From: an uncultured Sulfitobacter sp.
GTDB lineage: Bacteria > Pseudomonadota > Alphaproteobacteria > Rhodobacterales > Rhodobacteraceae
Direction of reading: 5' to 3'
Assembly (NCBI GenBank): GCA_947501805.1
Contig: CANMXJ010000002.1
Span: forward strand, 372,001-436,000
Length of the DNA: 64,000 bases
This document shows, one piece after another, positions 7,852 to 17,967 of this stretch. The notes under the pieces are model-generated. The model worked only from the letters and a program-made list of their open reading frames with translations. It ran no database searches and was not told the DNA's origin. How positions within the stretch are numbered: position 1 is the first letter of the stretch; each line of letters starts with the position of its first letter. The position numbers were made by a program, and so were the translations under genes.

Positions 7852-9069
7852 ATGACCAAGTTTATTAACCCAGGACTTAAGCAAACCAGCCGCCGCAATG
7901 TGTTACGTGGTACAGTCCTTGCCGGTGCTGCCGCAATGACAGGGGCCGCCGCAATGGCAACCCCGCGTGCACCCAAAATTAACGCTGTAAACAAAACCTC
8001 TGCAAAGCTTTATAAAGCTGCGAGCGAGACTGCCACTGATGCAAATGCAAAACCTGCGGACTTGGCCGGCTATACCCGCGTCAAGCAGGAACTGGTTGCG
8101 CCCCCCTTTGCGCCCAAACATGAACAGGTCGCTACAGGTGGTCCCAAGATCGTCGAGATCACTATGGATACCACCGAGCGTCTGATGGTTGTGGACGAAG
8201 ATACCGGTGCGGAAGTCTGGGCGCTGACCTATAACGGTTCGGTTCCCGGTCCACTGATCATTGTGCATGAAGGCGACATGGTCGAATTGACACTGCGCAA
8301 CCCTGCAGACAGCCAGATGGAGCACAACATCGACTTTCACGCCTCAACTGGTGCGCTGGGCGGCGGTGGTCTGACCCATGTGTACCCCGGTGAGGAATGT
8401 GTGCTGCGCTGGAAAGCGACCAAGCCGGGCTGTTTCACCTATCACTGTGCCCCCGGTGGCGCGATGATCCCTTATCACGTGTGCCACGGCATGAACGGCG
8501 CGGTCATGGTATTGCCCCGTGATGGCCTGAAGGACAAAGACGGGAACCAGCTCAAGTATGATTCCATCGCCTACATCGGGGAGCAGGACTATTACCTGCC
8601 GATGGACAACAGCGGTGCTTACAAGACCTACGCCGCAGCGGGCGATGACTATGCTGACAGCCTTGATGCGATGCGCGGCCTGATCCCGACCCACTCTGTC
8701 TTTAACGGCGCTGTGGGTGCCCTGACTGGTGAGAATGCGTTGAAAGCCGAAGTGGGCGAAACCGTATTGATGATCCACAATCAGGCCAACCGGGATTCAC
8801 GCCCGCACTTGATTGGCGGACATGGCGACTTTGTCTGGGAATCTTCCTTTAGTGACGAGCCGTTGACCGGCATGGAAACATGGTTCGTGCGCGGCGGGAG
8901 TGCTGTTGCGGCGATGTATACTTTTGAGCAGCCGGGCGTGTACGCATATGTGAACCACAACCTGATCGAAGGTGCCATGTTGGGCGCAACTGCACATTTT
9001 GTTGTCGAAGGTAGCTGGGACAATGCGCTGATGGAACAGGTTGTCGCCCCGCGCGAATTCGAAGCCTAA
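7852..9069 (+). CDS. nirK: Copper-containing nitrite reductase NirK
   Basis: A 405-residue periplasmic enzyme that reduces nitrite to NO. The start at MTKFINPG is chosen because GGAGATAG lies upstream and a twin-arginine signal (SRRNVLRG then an Ala-rich segment) follows; a longer frame extends into the pseudoazurin gene and is rejected. Type 1 and type 2 copper ligands are present: H158, H163, H198, C199, H209 and M214, with catalytic D161. It precedes nirV by 18 bases. All active-site residues seen are intact. Confidence 0.97.
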   Translation: MTKFINPGLKQTSRRNVLRGTVLAGAAAMTGAAAMATPRAPKINAVNKTSAKLYKAASETATDANAKPADLAGYTRVKQELVAPPFAPKHEQVATGGPKIVEITMDTTERLMVVDEDTGAEVWALTYNGSVPGPLIIVHEGDMVELTLRNPADSQMEHNIDFHASTGALGGGGLTHVYPGEECVLRWKATKPGCFTYHCAPGGAMIPYHVCHGMNGAVMVLPRDGLKDKDGNQLKYDSIAYIGEQDYYLPMDNSGAYKTYAAAGDDYADSLDAMRGLIPTHSVFNGAVGALTGENALKAEVGETVLMIHNQANRDSRPHLIGGHGDFVWESSFSDEPLTGMETWFVRGGSAVAAMYTFEQPGVYAYVNHNLIEGAMLGATAHFVVEGSWDNALMEQVVAPREFEA

Positions 9070-9087
9070 CCTTTTGGAGATACGATC

Positions 9088-9834
9088 ATGACCATGACCA
9101 GAGCCCGCCACTTCAAGAAGACCATGATCTTGGCCTCTGGTATGGCTCTGGTCTTGATGGGGGCAGGGGCCGCGCATTTGCTGCGTGGCCCCGACCTTTC
9201 CAATGCACCTGTTATCCAGACTTCATCCGTTGATTTGCCAGACGGCCGCGTGCTCAATGTACAGACCCGTGAAGTGACCGTTGCACAATGGCAGGCCTGT
9301 TACGAGGCTGGGCATTGCACGCTTGATCTGTCGCTGAACCAGAAAGAAGCGGACTATCCGGCGACAGGATTGAGTTATCCGGATGCCATGCAATACGTGA
9401 AATGGATCAATTCGGTAAGTGATACGCAGTGGCGTCTGCCACGGGCCGCTGAATGGCATCAGATAGCGGCAGAAGTCATGCCCGAAACGCCTGACCCCAT
9501 CTTTACGGACCCATCATTGACCTGGGCCTCGTCTTACCTGACAAAAGCAAATCAATCCGGCCGCAGGTTGCGCCCAAGTGGCGGTTTTTCGGTGACTTCG
9601 GCAGGTGTCGAAGATCTGGATGGCAATGTCTGGGAATGGACACAAGACTGCTATGCAGGGGCAAGCGGGCAAGGGGGTGAAATTGACCCTGATCGCTGTC
9701 CGGCGTTTATCATGGGCGGAGAACATGAAGCTGTTATGTCATACCTTGTGCGTGATCCTGCCCGCGGGGGGTGTGCGGTTGGCAGCCCACCGGCCCACCT
9801 CGGGATGCGGCTTGTCTCCGATCCGCGCGCGTGA
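9088..9834 (+). CDS. nirV: NirV, FGE/SUMF1-like protein
   Basis: A 248-residue protein with an N-terminal hydrophobic signal or anchor (residues about 13-30) and a formylglycine-generating-enzyme-like fold. Diagnostic blocks are REVTVAQW, WRLPRAAEW, DLDGNVWEWTQD and HLGMRLVSD. NirV is a known companion of nirK with no proven reaction. It follows nirK by 18 bases. It is probably exported to the periplasm with NirK, where a role in enzyme maturation has been supposed. Confidence 0.88.
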   Translation: MTMTRARHFKKTMILASGMALVLMGAGAAHLLRGPDLSNAPVIQTSSVDLPDGRVLNVQTREVTVAQWQACYEAGHCTLDLSLNQKEADYPATGLSYPDAMQYVKWINSVSDTQWRLPRAAEWHQIAAEVMPETPDPIFTDPSLTWASSYLTKANQSGRRLRPSGGFSVTSAGVEDLDGNVWEWTQDCYAGASGQGGEIDPDRCPAFIMGGEHEAVMSYLVRDPARGGCAVGSPPAHLGMRLVSDPRA

Positions 9835-9911
9835 ACCACTGCTCCATCGGGTAACAGATTTTCGACAGCATCCTCAGATATGAAAGATGAACGCTGCCGT
9901 TGATGTCCCGC

Positions 9912-12900
9912 TTATCCGGTTGAGGAGAGGTCGAGAGTTTCCTGACCTTGCAGGGCCAGCAGGACGCCGCGTTCAATCCCTAGTTTTTTGAATTCACCCG
10001 CTGTTGTCGCAAAAGCCGTTTCCGCCTGAGCAAGCGCGCCGCCCGCTGCCAGCACATGTGCTTGCACCAGATGTGACCACGCCAGATCACAGCCGCATTG
10101 GCGTTGCTCCTGAATTTCGATCGCCGCTGCGATTGATTGCTCCGCGACTTCCAGATCAGGTGTGGTGCGGGCCAGCTGCGCCTCGGCAACAACCCGCATT
10201 GCGATGGAAAGCGGCCATGTTTCACTGGACTCAGTTGCTGTCGCAACGGCGGTTTCACTGGTTTTTAAAGCGGTATCGTGATCACCTTGCGCCAGCATCG
10301 CTTTGGCCAGAAACGCTTCAAACGCGCCACGGTGAAAATACGTGCCCAGTGTTTTTCCGAGTGCCAAAGACTGTTCCAGACTGCTGCGGGCGGCCACCAC
10401 GTCTCCGGCAATCAGGCGGGCTTCGCCTTGCCAGCCGAGGGTCAGATATTTGCGGAACACATCACCGGATTTCTGGCAAACATAGAGCGCCTGTTCAAAG
10501 TCGGGATCAGCATCCGCCAGATTGCCAAACCATCCGTTCACCACCCCGCGAAACATCAGACATGCTGCGATTGTGGGCAAATGACCAAGCTTTTGGGCGA
10601 CCGCAACACCGTGATCAGCAGCTGCAAGGGCCTGTTTGAACTGACCATGTTGGGCATGGGCAAAGGCCAATACGCCAGAAACGGCGGCTTCTTCCATCGC
10701 ATCGTCAAATGCGCGCATCTGTTTAACGCTTCGGGCGGCATAATTGATTGCATCGACCGGTTCCCCCAGCAGGCAATAAACCCGTGCCAACAGGTTCACC
10801 GGACCAGTCTGGATGCGGTCGTTGTCGCCAAGGGTCTCGGCGATATCCAGAGCAAGCCGCGCATATTCAGCGGCAAGGGTAAAGCGGCCCATGACATAAT
10901 AGGTCCGTCCAATCCAGTATAGAATCTGGCACTGACGTACAGGATGGTTGATCTTTTCGGCCAGCTTGCGGGCTTGATCCAGATTGCCAAGATTGCGTTC
11001 CAGCTGATCCCGGTTGAAAGCCACATTTGCCAGTTTCAGGATCGCCCTGATCTGGCTGCGCGCGGATTTCTCGAGGTCTGGAATTGCTTTGGCAAGATCA
11101 AGGGCAGATTGATAGTGTGCAGAGGCTTCGGCAGACGCATACCGGCCTGCGGCTTCATCACCGGCCTTGAACGAATAAGGAATGGCCTTTTCAATGTCTC
11201 CGGCTTCACGGTAGTGATAAGCCAGCAATTCGGGACTGCGCTCAGCCATCTGTGGGAACTTTTGTTCCACGATTTCGGCGATTTCCTTGTGTAATTCCAA
11301 ACGCTTGCTGCGCAGCAGGCCTTGATAGGCTGCGTCCTTAACCAGTGCATGTTTGAATTCGAACACCACTTCGGGTGCCAGCCCGCGACGATACAGCAAT
11401 TCTGAGCTGACCAGCCGCGCGAGGGCATCATCCAGTATCTTTTCATTGGACTGTGACACAGCCAGAAGCAGGGCATGGCCGAATGTACGGCCCAGCACCG
11501 AAGCCAACTGCGCCGCTTCTTTGGCAGAGCCAAGGTGATCCAGACGCGCCATTAGTGAGTCCTGAAGTGAGTCCGGGATCGCCGTTGCACTAAACGGGCC
11601 GATAAGGACGTAAGCGTCGTCTTTGACAACCAGAAGATCCATCTCAAGGACCAGTTTTGTCAATTCCTCGATAAAAAGCGGGACACCGTCTGTCTTGTTC
11701 AGGATGTGGTCACGCACTTCGGTTGGAAGCCGCCTTCCGTCTGTCACACCGTCAATCAGGTCCATGCTTTCGTCGCGACTGAGATGGCGCAGGCGCAGTA
11801 CTGTTACATTGGGATCGCGCGTCCATGGCGGATCAAAATCCGGGCGGAAGGCAGAAACCAGCAAAATAGGTTTTGTTCGGACCTCTTCGACCAGCAGATT
11901 GAGAAACTCCTTGGTTGAATGATCTGCCCATTGCAAATCTTCGACCACTACCAGCAAGGGAGCTTGTGCCGACATTGCTTCAGCAACAGCGACCAAGACC
12001 TTAAGAATGTTATTCTTTTGGTCCTCGAGGGTCATTTGCGTTTTTTGATACCGCTCTGCGGTGGGCAGACTGAGCATGGAGGCGATCATCGTCGCATTGG
12101 CATCTGTTGCGAGGTTCAGGTCGCCGAGAAAGGCATCAAGCCTGTCAAGAACATCGTTCGGTTCACTGTCAATTCCTGCGTCCAATGCGCGTTCGAAAAA
12201 GTCTATGACAGGGTGGAACGGTGTGTCCTTTCGATAGTTCGAACAGACAAAGGTCATTGTCGGTCCATTGTCTTGTGCAGCAACAGATTGGAGGGATTCA
12301 ACCACGCGTGATTTCCCGACCCCGGCTTCGCCAGAAATCAGAACCACTTGACCGTCGTTTTCCTTGGCTTGTTGCCAGCGGTTGACCAAAAGGCCGATTT
12401 CTTCGCGTCGTCCCGCAAGCGGGGTCAGGCCACGTTCCATAGTGGCTTCAAACCGGCTTCGCGCTGCGGTGCTTTGACGGACCTGATAGACATCCATCGG
12501 TTCAGAGAAGCCCTTGAGGACTTTCGATCCCAGATGGTCACAGACAAAGAAGCCTTCGACCAGCCGATAGGTTTTGCTGCCGATCAACACGGTCCCCGGT
12601 CCTGCCAGGCTTTGAAGACGGGCAGCGATATTGGGCGTATCGCCGACGATGGCCATCTTCTCATGCAGGCCGCCGGTGCCGATTTCGCCCGTCACAACCA
12701 GCCCGGTATTGATGCCGATGCGCACAGCCAACTGCACACCGTCAACCGTGATATCCTTGTTCATAGCCTCTACAGCTGCAATAATGCTGAGACTGGCACG
12801 AATGGCGCGCTGCGGATCATCTTCGTGGGCTTGGGGGTAGCCAAAATAGATGAGCAAACCGTCGCCCATATAATTACCGATAAAGCCGCCAAACTGTTTG

Positions 12901-13250
12901 ATAACTGCGGAACAAGCCTTGCGATAATCCGTCAGCAGACGCGCCATTTCTTCGGGATCAAGCCTTTCGGAAATCGTCGTAGAACCGACCAGATCACAGA
13001 ACATGACCGTCAGTTGGCGGCGGTCCCCTTGCAAGAGAGCGGGACGCGCTTGAACGGGCAATTCTGTCTTCTTTGTCCGGACAGGTTGACTATTGCCGCT
13101 TTCAAGCGCCTGACCACAACCACCACAGAACATATCATCCGCGTCGTTTGCGAAACTGCAACCTGCACAGACAATTGGCAAAGCTGTGCCACAACTGCGG
13201 CAAAAGCGGCGGTCATCGCGGTTGTCTGTGCTGCAATTCAGGCAGTCCAT
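9912..13250 (-). CDS. Zinc-ribbon / class III cyclase / AAA ATPase / TPR signalling protein
   Basis: A 1112-residue cytoplasmic multidomain protein. The N-terminus has two zinc ribbons (CLNC...CRSC and CAGC...CGGC, residues 4-47). A class III nucleotidyl cyclase domain follows at about 75-260, with metal-binding aspartates in FCDLVGST and MGDGLL, a lysine-aspartate pair in EKMAIVGDTPN, and N-x3-R in PNIAARL. These suggest active adenylate cyclase. An AAA/STAND-type ATPase has Walker A GEAGVGKS and Walker B LVVVEDLQWAD. The C-terminal third is TPR-like. Such proteins sense an unknown signal and couple NTP switching to cAMP production. The patatin-like gene lies 95 bases upstream on the same strand. 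Confidence 0.88.
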   Translation of the reverse strand: MDCLNCSTDNRDDRRFCRSCGTALPIVCAGCSFANDADDMFCGGCGQALESGNSQPVRTKKTELPVQARPALLQGDRRQLTVMFCDLVGSTTISERLDPEEMARLLTDYRKACSAVIKQFGGFIGNYMGDGLLIYFGYPQAHEDDPQRAIRASLSIIAAVEAMNKDITVDGVQLAVRIGINTGLVVTGEIGTGGLHEKMAIVGDTPNIAARLQSLAGPGTVLIGSKTYRLVEGFFVCDHLGSKVLKGFSEPMDVYQVRQSTAARSRFEATMERGLTPLAGRREEIGLLVNRWQQAKENDGQVVLISGEAGVGKSRVVESLQSVAAQDNGPTMTFVCSNYRKDTPFHPVIDFFERALDAGIDSEPNDVLDRLDAFLGDLNLATDANATMIASMLSLPTAERYQKTQMTLEDQKNNILKVLVAVAEAMSAQAPLLVVVEDLQWADHSTKEFLNLLVEEVRTKPILLVSAFRPDFDPPWTRDPNVTVLRLRHLSRDESMDLIDGVTDGRRLPTEVRDHILNKTDGVPLFIEELTKLVLEMDLLVVKDDAYVLIGPFSATAIPDSLQDSLMARLDHLGSAKEAAQLASVLGRTFGHALLLAVSQSNEKILDDALARLVSSELLYRRGLAPEVVFEFKHALVKDAAYQGLLRSKRLELHKEIAEIVEQKFPQMAERSPELLAYHYREAGDIEKAIPYSFKAGDEAAGRYASAEASAHYQSALDLAKAIPDLEKSARSQIRAILKLANVAFNRDQLERNLGNLDQARKLAEKINHPVRQCQILYWIGRTYYVMGRFTLAAEYARLALDIAETLGDNDRIQTGPVNLLARVYCLLGEPVDAINYAARSVKQMRAFDDAMEEAAVSGVLAFAHAQHGQFKQALAAADHGVAVAQKLGHLPTIAACLMFRGVVNGWFGNLADADPDFEQALYVCQKSGDVFRKYLTLGWQGEARLIAGDVVAARSSLEQSLALGKTLGTYFHRGAFEAFLAKAMLAQGDHDTALKTSETAVATATESSETWPLSIAMRVVAEAQLARTTPDLEVAEQSIAAAIEIQEQRQCGCDLAWSHLVQAHVLAAGGALAQAETAFATTAGEFKKLGIERGVLLALQGQETLDLSSTG

Positions 13251-13304
13251 TTTTCAGTCCTTGATGACGTCACAGGTAATATACTCTTTCATTTACAGGC
13301 TCGA

Positions 13305-13339
13305 CATCCGGTGCTCGGATAAACCGGTTACACCGGATG
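13305..13339. other. stem-loop between the patatin-like and cyclase genes
   Basis: Nine-base inverted repeat CATCCGGTG / CACCGGATG with a 17-base loop, in the 95-base gap between two leftward genes. It is not followed by a T-run in the direction of transcription, so a simple intrinsic terminator is unlikely. It could be a protein-binding dyad or an RNA processing site. Confidence 0.4.
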
Positions 13340-13345
13340 CTGGTC

Positions 13346-14623
13346 TCAATCCTGCGCCATAACCTCGGCGACAGCTTTTGGTGGACGGGAAGCGGCCCAT
13401 TTGGCGTCTGGATCTTTCGGCTCTACAAACATGTCTCCGGCAGCCACAAACGCGGTGAACAGCTGCATGTTCTCTTTCGGCGAGAAGTCTTTGAACTCCT
13501 TTTCAAAATTGAACTTGTCAGACCATCCGCTGGCAACCGCGGCAGGGCCGGTTGCAATGTCCATGAATTTCTTGTGCACACCAAGTTTCTTGAAGATGTC
13601 GACAATCGCTTTTGCTCTGCGTTGCTGGCTGGCTTCAAGCTTTTCGGCGTGATCCTTAGCAAATTGTTTCCCTGTCTCGTATCCGATGTCAAACAGTGTC
13701 GACATATTGGAGTAGGACCAGTCCAGAACCTGCGGCCATTGCTCTTCTGAAATATTGTCGCCGAAAGGCATACGCAACAAATCAAGGCCTTTGACTTTCT
13801 TCCCTTCGCGTTCGTAGTTTTCAGCGTCCATTTCTGCAATACGGGTCAGTGGGTTAATGATCGAATGCACCCATGCATCATAAACCGATTTCGGTTCCTG
13901 AATGAGCTTACGTTCTCCCAAGACGTCAAAGTAAATGACTGTGTCGATGAGATTGCGGCTCATGACATGACCGGGATCAAAAGCTAACGTATCAAAAGCC
14001 GACCCTTCCAGATATGTTTTACCGTCCATCTTGTAGGGCTCGTAGATCAGCGGCATGGCAAGTGCTGCTTTGAAGTGATCAGACGTGATCACATCTTTTG
14101 AAAAGGCAACTTCTTTTTCGTCTTCAATACAGTAAGCCGACATCAGGAATTCGCCGTCGAATTCTTTCAACTTGTCAAAATCGACAACCAGATCAATCCA
14201 TGGCGGCGGTTGGCACATGCCATTCTGTCGTTTGGACATGTCCGTTGGGCACATCGCCGCCATCCAGAACTGGGTTATGTCTGATATAAAACGCTGGGTT
14301 TCGTTTTCGCGTGGCATCTGTGCCAGCCAGGTTTGGTGAAATTTGGTGTAGGCTTCGGCCATCGGGCCAGCCTTGTGAAAAATCTTGTAGTTAACGGGAA
14401 ACACTTTGTAGATCGCGTCATGTACCCCCATTTCACGGGTGGCTTGCAGGGTTTCGCGCCGCTTGCCGTCATGAGGGGCGGCATACATCAGGCCGATCAG
14501 CATCCCTGCACCGGTTGTGGAAATGACATCAAACTCGATACCGGCTTCGTCCAGCGCAAGTAGCGCGCCTGACATGAGCGGGAGGTTGGGCGCGCCACCT
14601 CCGATTACTAGGCCAACTGCCAT
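13346..14623 (-). CDS. Patatin-like protein with altered catalytic dyad
   Basis: A 425-residue protein with a patatin-type N-terminus: a GGGAP oxyanion-like loop at residues 8-12, then VISTTGAGMLIGLMYA. The usual nucleophile motif GTSAG reads TTGAG here, so the serine is a glycine. The DG(A/G) aspartate motif near residue 212 reads YLEGSAFD, so aspartate is replaced by glutamate. If the assignment is right, this is a non-hydrolytic or atypical member. It lies upstream of the cyclase gene in the same direction. The family call is by motif only. Confidence 0.65.
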   Translation of the reverse strand: MAVGLVIGGGAPNLPLMSGALLALDEAGIEFDVISTTGAGMLIGLMYAAPHDGKRRETLQATREMGVHDAIYKVFPVNYKIFHKAGPMAEAYTKFHQTWLAQMPRENETQRFISDITQFWMAAMCPTDMSKRQNGMCQPPPWIDLVVDFDKLKEFDGEFLMSAYCIEDEKEVAFSKDVITSDHFKAALAMPLIYEPYKMDGKTYLEGSAFDTLAFDPGHVMSRNLIDTVIYFDVLGERKLIQEPKSVYDAWVHSIINPLTRIAEMDAENYEREGKKVKGLDLLRMPFGDNISEEQWPQVLDWSYSNMSTLFDIGYETGKQFAKDHAEKLEASQQRRAKAIVDIFKKLGVHKKFMDIATGPAAVASGWSDKFNFEKEFKDFSPKENMQLFTAFVAAGDMFVEPKDPDAKWAASRPPKAVAEVMAQD

Positions 14624-15004
14624 CTGTTTTATTCCTTCTATTCGTCTTAAAATAATGATGCGGTACTGGAAAAAACTCGTTCAATATACAATCGTCAAAG
14701 CACAGGCATTACGAGCAGATTAACCGTTGTCCGGTTTGCTGGAATGCATGCACATGATCGAATCCGCAGACCCTAACCATCTGTAGCAAATAACATAAGT
14801 TGCGACAAAGCGTTCATCAAAGTTTAACGGTTTTGTGTCCGGCAAGGCAGGACAAATTCGGGTGGTTCATTACGGGCGCAAGTGCGATATCGCACTGTGA
14901 TTTACCTAAAAGGCGCGTATTTTGATCCAGCGCGCACACCACAGCCTGTTGCATTCAACCGTCCGACACGGGAGGGTGGTACCATCATCAACGAAGGCGA
15001 CGCT
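14624..15004. other. intergenic region of 381 bases
   Basis: Lies between the divergent patatin-like and ArsC/Spx-like genes. It holds the 16-base palindrome at 14881-14896 and an in-frame GTG at 14882 that would extend the ArsC/Spx-like protein with an unconvincing leader. I see no other gene or RNA. Confidence 0.5.
14881..14896. promoter_or_regulatory. perfect 16-base palindrome upstream of the ArsC/Spx-like gene
   Basis: AGTGCGATATCGCACT is a perfect two-fold palindrome, 108 bases upstream of the chosen ATG of the thioredoxin-fold gene and about 260 bases from the patatin-like start. It could be an operator for either divergent gene. No regulator family is assigned. Confidence 0.45.
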
Positions 15005-15331
15005 ATGATCATGTACGGATTGAATACCTGTTCGGAATGCCGAAAGGCCCGAAAAGCCTTGGAAGACGCAGGGAAGGAAGTCAGCTTTCGTGATGTGCGC
15101 GACGAACCATTGGATGACGATGAACTGGCTGTGTTGATCACGGAATTTGGCGATCGGCTGGTGGATAAGACAACAAATGACTATCGCGGCCTCAATGACT
15201 GGCTCAAGGCATCCGAAGCAGAGGCGCAGATATCGGCCAAACCCAAAGTTATGGCCCGCCCGGTGATCCGCGATCAAGATAAGTATTATCTGGGCTGGGA
15301 TGCGGCGGTTCAGACTGCGCTGCTTGGTTAG
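15005..15331 (+). CDS. ArsC/Spx-type thioredoxin-fold protein
   Basis: A 108-residue protein of the arsenate reductase/Spx superfamily. The CxxC motif lies in GLNTCSECRKARKALE near the N-terminus, and a characteristic KVMARPVIRD segment near the C-terminus. The start at 15005 (or ATG at 15011) is preferred because family proteins begin just before the beta strand with the CxxC and GAAGG lies upstream. The gene converges on sitD, sharing stop-codon bases. Function could be thiol-redox regulation or arsenate reduction; the sequence does not decide. Confidence 0.8.
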   Translation: MIMYGLNTCSECRKARKALEDAGKEVSFRDVRDEPLDDDELAVLITEFGDRLVDKTTNDYRGLNDWLKASEAEAQISAKPKVMARPVIRDQDKYYLGWDAAVQTALLG

Positions 15332-16176
15332 GCTTGCTCAATCCGACGTGCCGACATGCGTCGTGTCATCCTTTGCCGACGGATAAAGGCCACAATAAAC
15401 ACGGCCGTGAGGATCAGGATGATCGTCGGGGCAGGGGCGCTGTCGAGGAAAAAGCTGGCATAAGTGCCTAGTAACATCGAGATCATGCACACCAGTACAG
15501 ATACCCAAAGCATCTGCTGAAAAGTGCGTACCAATAGAAATGCGATTGCACCGGGTGCGATCAACAAGCCGATAGCAAGGATCAAACCTACGGCTGACAG
15601 TGTGGCAACGATGGTTAAAGAAAGTGCCGCCAACATCCCGTAGTGCAGCCAGTTGACCCAAAGTCCAGAGGCGCGTGCCTGCGCTGGATCAAAGCTGTGT
15701 AGCAACCAGTCGCGCCACTTTAGTGTCAGCATCAGCCCGACACCAACAGAGATAATGCCCGCAGTCCAAAGCTCGCTTTGATCTACACCCAGCATGTTGC
15801 CGAACAGAATGTGATCCAGATGCATGGTTGTCTCGATGGAAACGTACAGCACGATGCCAAGGCCGAACATGCCGGAAAACACGACGCCCATCACCGTGTC
15901 CTGCTTTACCCGGCTATTGTTGGATAGATACCCCGTTGCCATGGCGCAGGTCATGCCTGCCGCAAAAGCGCCGATCATCAATGGCAGGCCCAAGATATAC
16001 GCCAGCACAATTCCCGGCAGAACCGCATGGCTGACCGCATCCCCCATCAGCGCCCACCCCTTCATCACCAGAAAACAGGAGAGCAGGGCCGTGGGAACAG
16101 AAACAAGGATCGAAATCAGAAAGGCATTCTGCATAAAGCCGAAACGGAACGGCAGGGTAAGTGTTTCGATATCCAT
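15328..16176 (-). CDS. sitD: Metal ABC transporter permease SitD
   Basis: A 282-residue inner-membrane permease of the ABC-3 (zinc/manganese/iron chelate) family with about eight helices. The conserved GDAVSHAVLPGIVLAYILGLPL segment lies near residue 45. It pairs with the adjacent SitC to form the channel of a SitABCD-type Mn(II)/Fe(II) importer. Its ATG shares a base with the sitC stop. The C-terminal tail is short and basic (RRQRMTRRMSARR). Confidence 0.9.
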   Translation of the reverse strand: MDIETLTLPFRFGFMQNAFLISILVSVPTALLSCFLVMKGWALMGDAVSHAVLPGIVLAYILGLPLMIGAFAAGMTCAMATGYLSNNSRVKQDTVMGVVFSGMFGLGIVLYVSIETTMHLDHILFGNMLGVDQSELWTAGIISVGVGLMLTLKWRDWLLHSFDPAQARASGLWVNWLHYGMLAALSLTIVATLSAVGLILAIGLLIAPGAIAFLLVRTFQQMLWVSVLVCMISMLLGTYASFFLDSAPAPTIILILTAVFIVAFIRRQRMTRRMSARRIEQA

Positions 16177-17054
16177 CAGCGGGCCTCGTTTGGCAGGGGG
16201 CCATCACGCAGGGCAATGCGGGCCTTGGCTCTGCTCGCAAGGATGCCGTGTCTGGGGGCAAAGACAAAAGCGGCAAGGAAGATCAGCGTTTGCAACACCA
16301 CGATGACTCCGCCTGTGGCACCGTCTAGGAAAAAGCTGATGTAGGCTCCGAAAAAACTGGTGAGCGTCCCGATGGCGACTGACACCATGATCAGGCGGGG
16401 AAACCGGTCACACAGCAGGTATGCCGTGGCCCCCGGTGTCACGACCATGGCGATCACGAGAAAGGCACCAACAGTTTGCATGGCAGCCACAACGCAGGCT
16501 GACAGGAGAATGAAAAATACTGCCTTGAGCAGATCGGGGCGCAATCCGATGGTGCGCGCGTGGTTTTCGTCAAAGAACGTCACCATGAGATCCTTCCATT
16601 TTGCCAGCAACACGACCAGCGAGACAATTCCGATGATTGCCAGTTGCAGTGTGTCTTCGGGGGTGATGGCCAGAATATTGCCCATGGTAATGGTCTGGAT
16701 GGATACAGTCATCGGATTGATCGACACGATGAACAGACCAAGGCCAAAGAAGGATGTGAAGATCAGTCCGATAATCACGTCCACCTTGAGGCCGGAGCGT
16801 TCAGACAGGAACAGCATCGCACCTGCGGCCAATCCGCCTGCTATAAATGCGCCCAAGGCAAAGGGCAGACCAAGAATATAGGCTCCCGCCACGCCCGGCA
16901 CAACAGAATGGGACAGTGCATCGCCAATTAAGGACCAGCCCTTAAGCATCAGATAAGACGATAGAAAAGCGCATACACCGCCGACCAGTGCCGAGACCCA
17001 CATGGCGTTGACCATGTAGCTGTACTCAAAGGGTTGCAGCAGCGTTTCCATCAT
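16176..17054 (-). CDS. sitC: Metal ABC transporter permease SitC
   Basis: A 292-residue ABC-3 family permease, paralogous to the next gene, with the signature [22 protein letters not shown] near residue 44 and about eight membrane helices. ATG at 17054 overlaps the sitB stop (ATGA). Two different permeases with one ATPase and one binding protein is the layout of SitABCD, not of ZnuABC, which has one permease. Confidence 0.9.
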   Translation of the reverse strand: MMETLLQPFEYSYMVNAMWVSALVGGVCAFLSSYLMLKGWSLIGDALSHSVVPGVAGAYILGLPFALGAFIAGGLAAGAMLFLSERSGLKVDVIIGLIFTSFFGLGLFIVSINPMTVSIQTITMGNILAITPEDTLQLAIIGIVSLVVLLAKWKDLMVTFFDENHARTIGLRPDLLKAVFFILLSACVVAAMQTVGAFLVIAMVVTPGATAYLLCDRFPRLIMVSVAIGTLTSFFGAYISFFLDGATGGVIVVLQTLIFLAAFVFAPRHGILASRAKARIALRDGPLPNEAR

Positions 17055-17935
17055 GTGTTCTGATCCGTGCGCTGGGTTTTGTCGCCGTATTGGACCAAGG
17101 GACGTTCGTCATCTGTAAAGATCGTAACAGAGCGGCCGTCCTCGTCATCATGAAGCGCGTCGCCGCCAAGGGTAAAGTGGCGCAACACGCCGCCAAAGGC
17201 ATTTTCGAGGTTTTCCCGGGTAAAGGTTTCTTCGGTAGGGCCATGCGCCAGCACAGTGCCCTTGACCAGAACAGTGCGGTCGCAGAATTCAGGGACTGAC
17301 CCCAGATTGTGGGTCGAAACCAGCATCACCCGCCCCTCATCGCGCAATTCCCGCAAGAGGGCGACGATCTGTTCTTCTGTTTTGACATCCACGCCGGTGA
17401 AGGGTTCGTCCAGCAAGATGACCTGCCCGTCTTGCGCCAAGGCGCGGGCGAGGAAAACGCGTTTGCGTTGCCCGCCCGAAAGCTCACCAATCTGACGATG
17501 ACGGAACTCTGTCATGCTGACGCGCTCCAAGGCCTGAGCAACGGCTGTATGATCCGCCTGTTTGGGACGACGCAAGAAGCCCATATGGCCGTAACGGCCC
17601 ATCATCACCACGTCTTCGACCAGCACCGGAAAGGCCCAGTCGACTTCCTCTGCTTGAGGCACGTAAGCAACGAGGTTCTTGGCTAACGCCTCTTTGACCC
17701 TCATCCCAAGGATGCTGATGTCCCCTTTAGCGGTGGGCACGAAGCCCATGATTGCCTTGAATAAAGTCGATTTACCCGCACCGTTGATACCAACCAGAGC
17801 GGTCACTGTGCCGCGCGGAATGTCAAAACTGGCGTTCCACAGGGCGGTATGGCCGTTGCGATAGGTCACCGTCACGTCGCGGGCGATGATGCCTGCGGTG
17901 GCTGTCCGTGATGCGCTTGGTGTCTTTTGCAACAT
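17051..17935 (-). CDS. sitB: Metal ABC transporter ATP-binding protein SitB
   Basis: A 294-residue ABC ATPase. Walker A is GINGAGKST, the signature is LSGGQRKR, Walker B is VILLDEP, and the switch histidine is in STHNLG. It energises the SitCD permease pair. A C-terminal extension beyond the core ATPase (about residues 240-294) is acidic and variable. It follows sitA by 32 bases. Confidence 0.92.
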   Translation of the reverse strand: MLQKTPSASRTATAGIIARDVTVTYRNGHTALWNASFDIPRGTVTALVGINGAGKSTLFKAIMGFVPTAKGDISILGMRVKEALAKNLVAYVPQAEEVDWAFPVLVEDVVMMGRYGHMGFLRRPKQADHTAVAQALERVSMTEFRHRQIGELSGGQRKRVFLARALAQDGQVILLDEPFTGVDVKTEEQIVALLRELRDEGRVMLVSTHNLGSVPEFCDRTVLVKGTVLAHGPTEETFTRENLENAFGGVLRHFTLGGDALHDDEDGRSVTIFTDDERPLVQYGDKTQRTDQNT

Positions 17936-17967
17936 GTGGTGTCCTTGTTATGCCTCGGCTTGGTGAA

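Noticed and set aside
13266-13273. TGACGTCA, identical to the eukaryotic cAMP response element, just upstream of the cyclase gene
   Set aside because: That element binds eukaryotic bZIP factors. In bacteria the eight-base palindrome has no such meaning and occurs by chance.
12348-13322. 324-codon plus-strand frame opposite the cyclase gene
   Set aside because: Shadow of the well-supported minus-strand cyclase; no recognisable domain.
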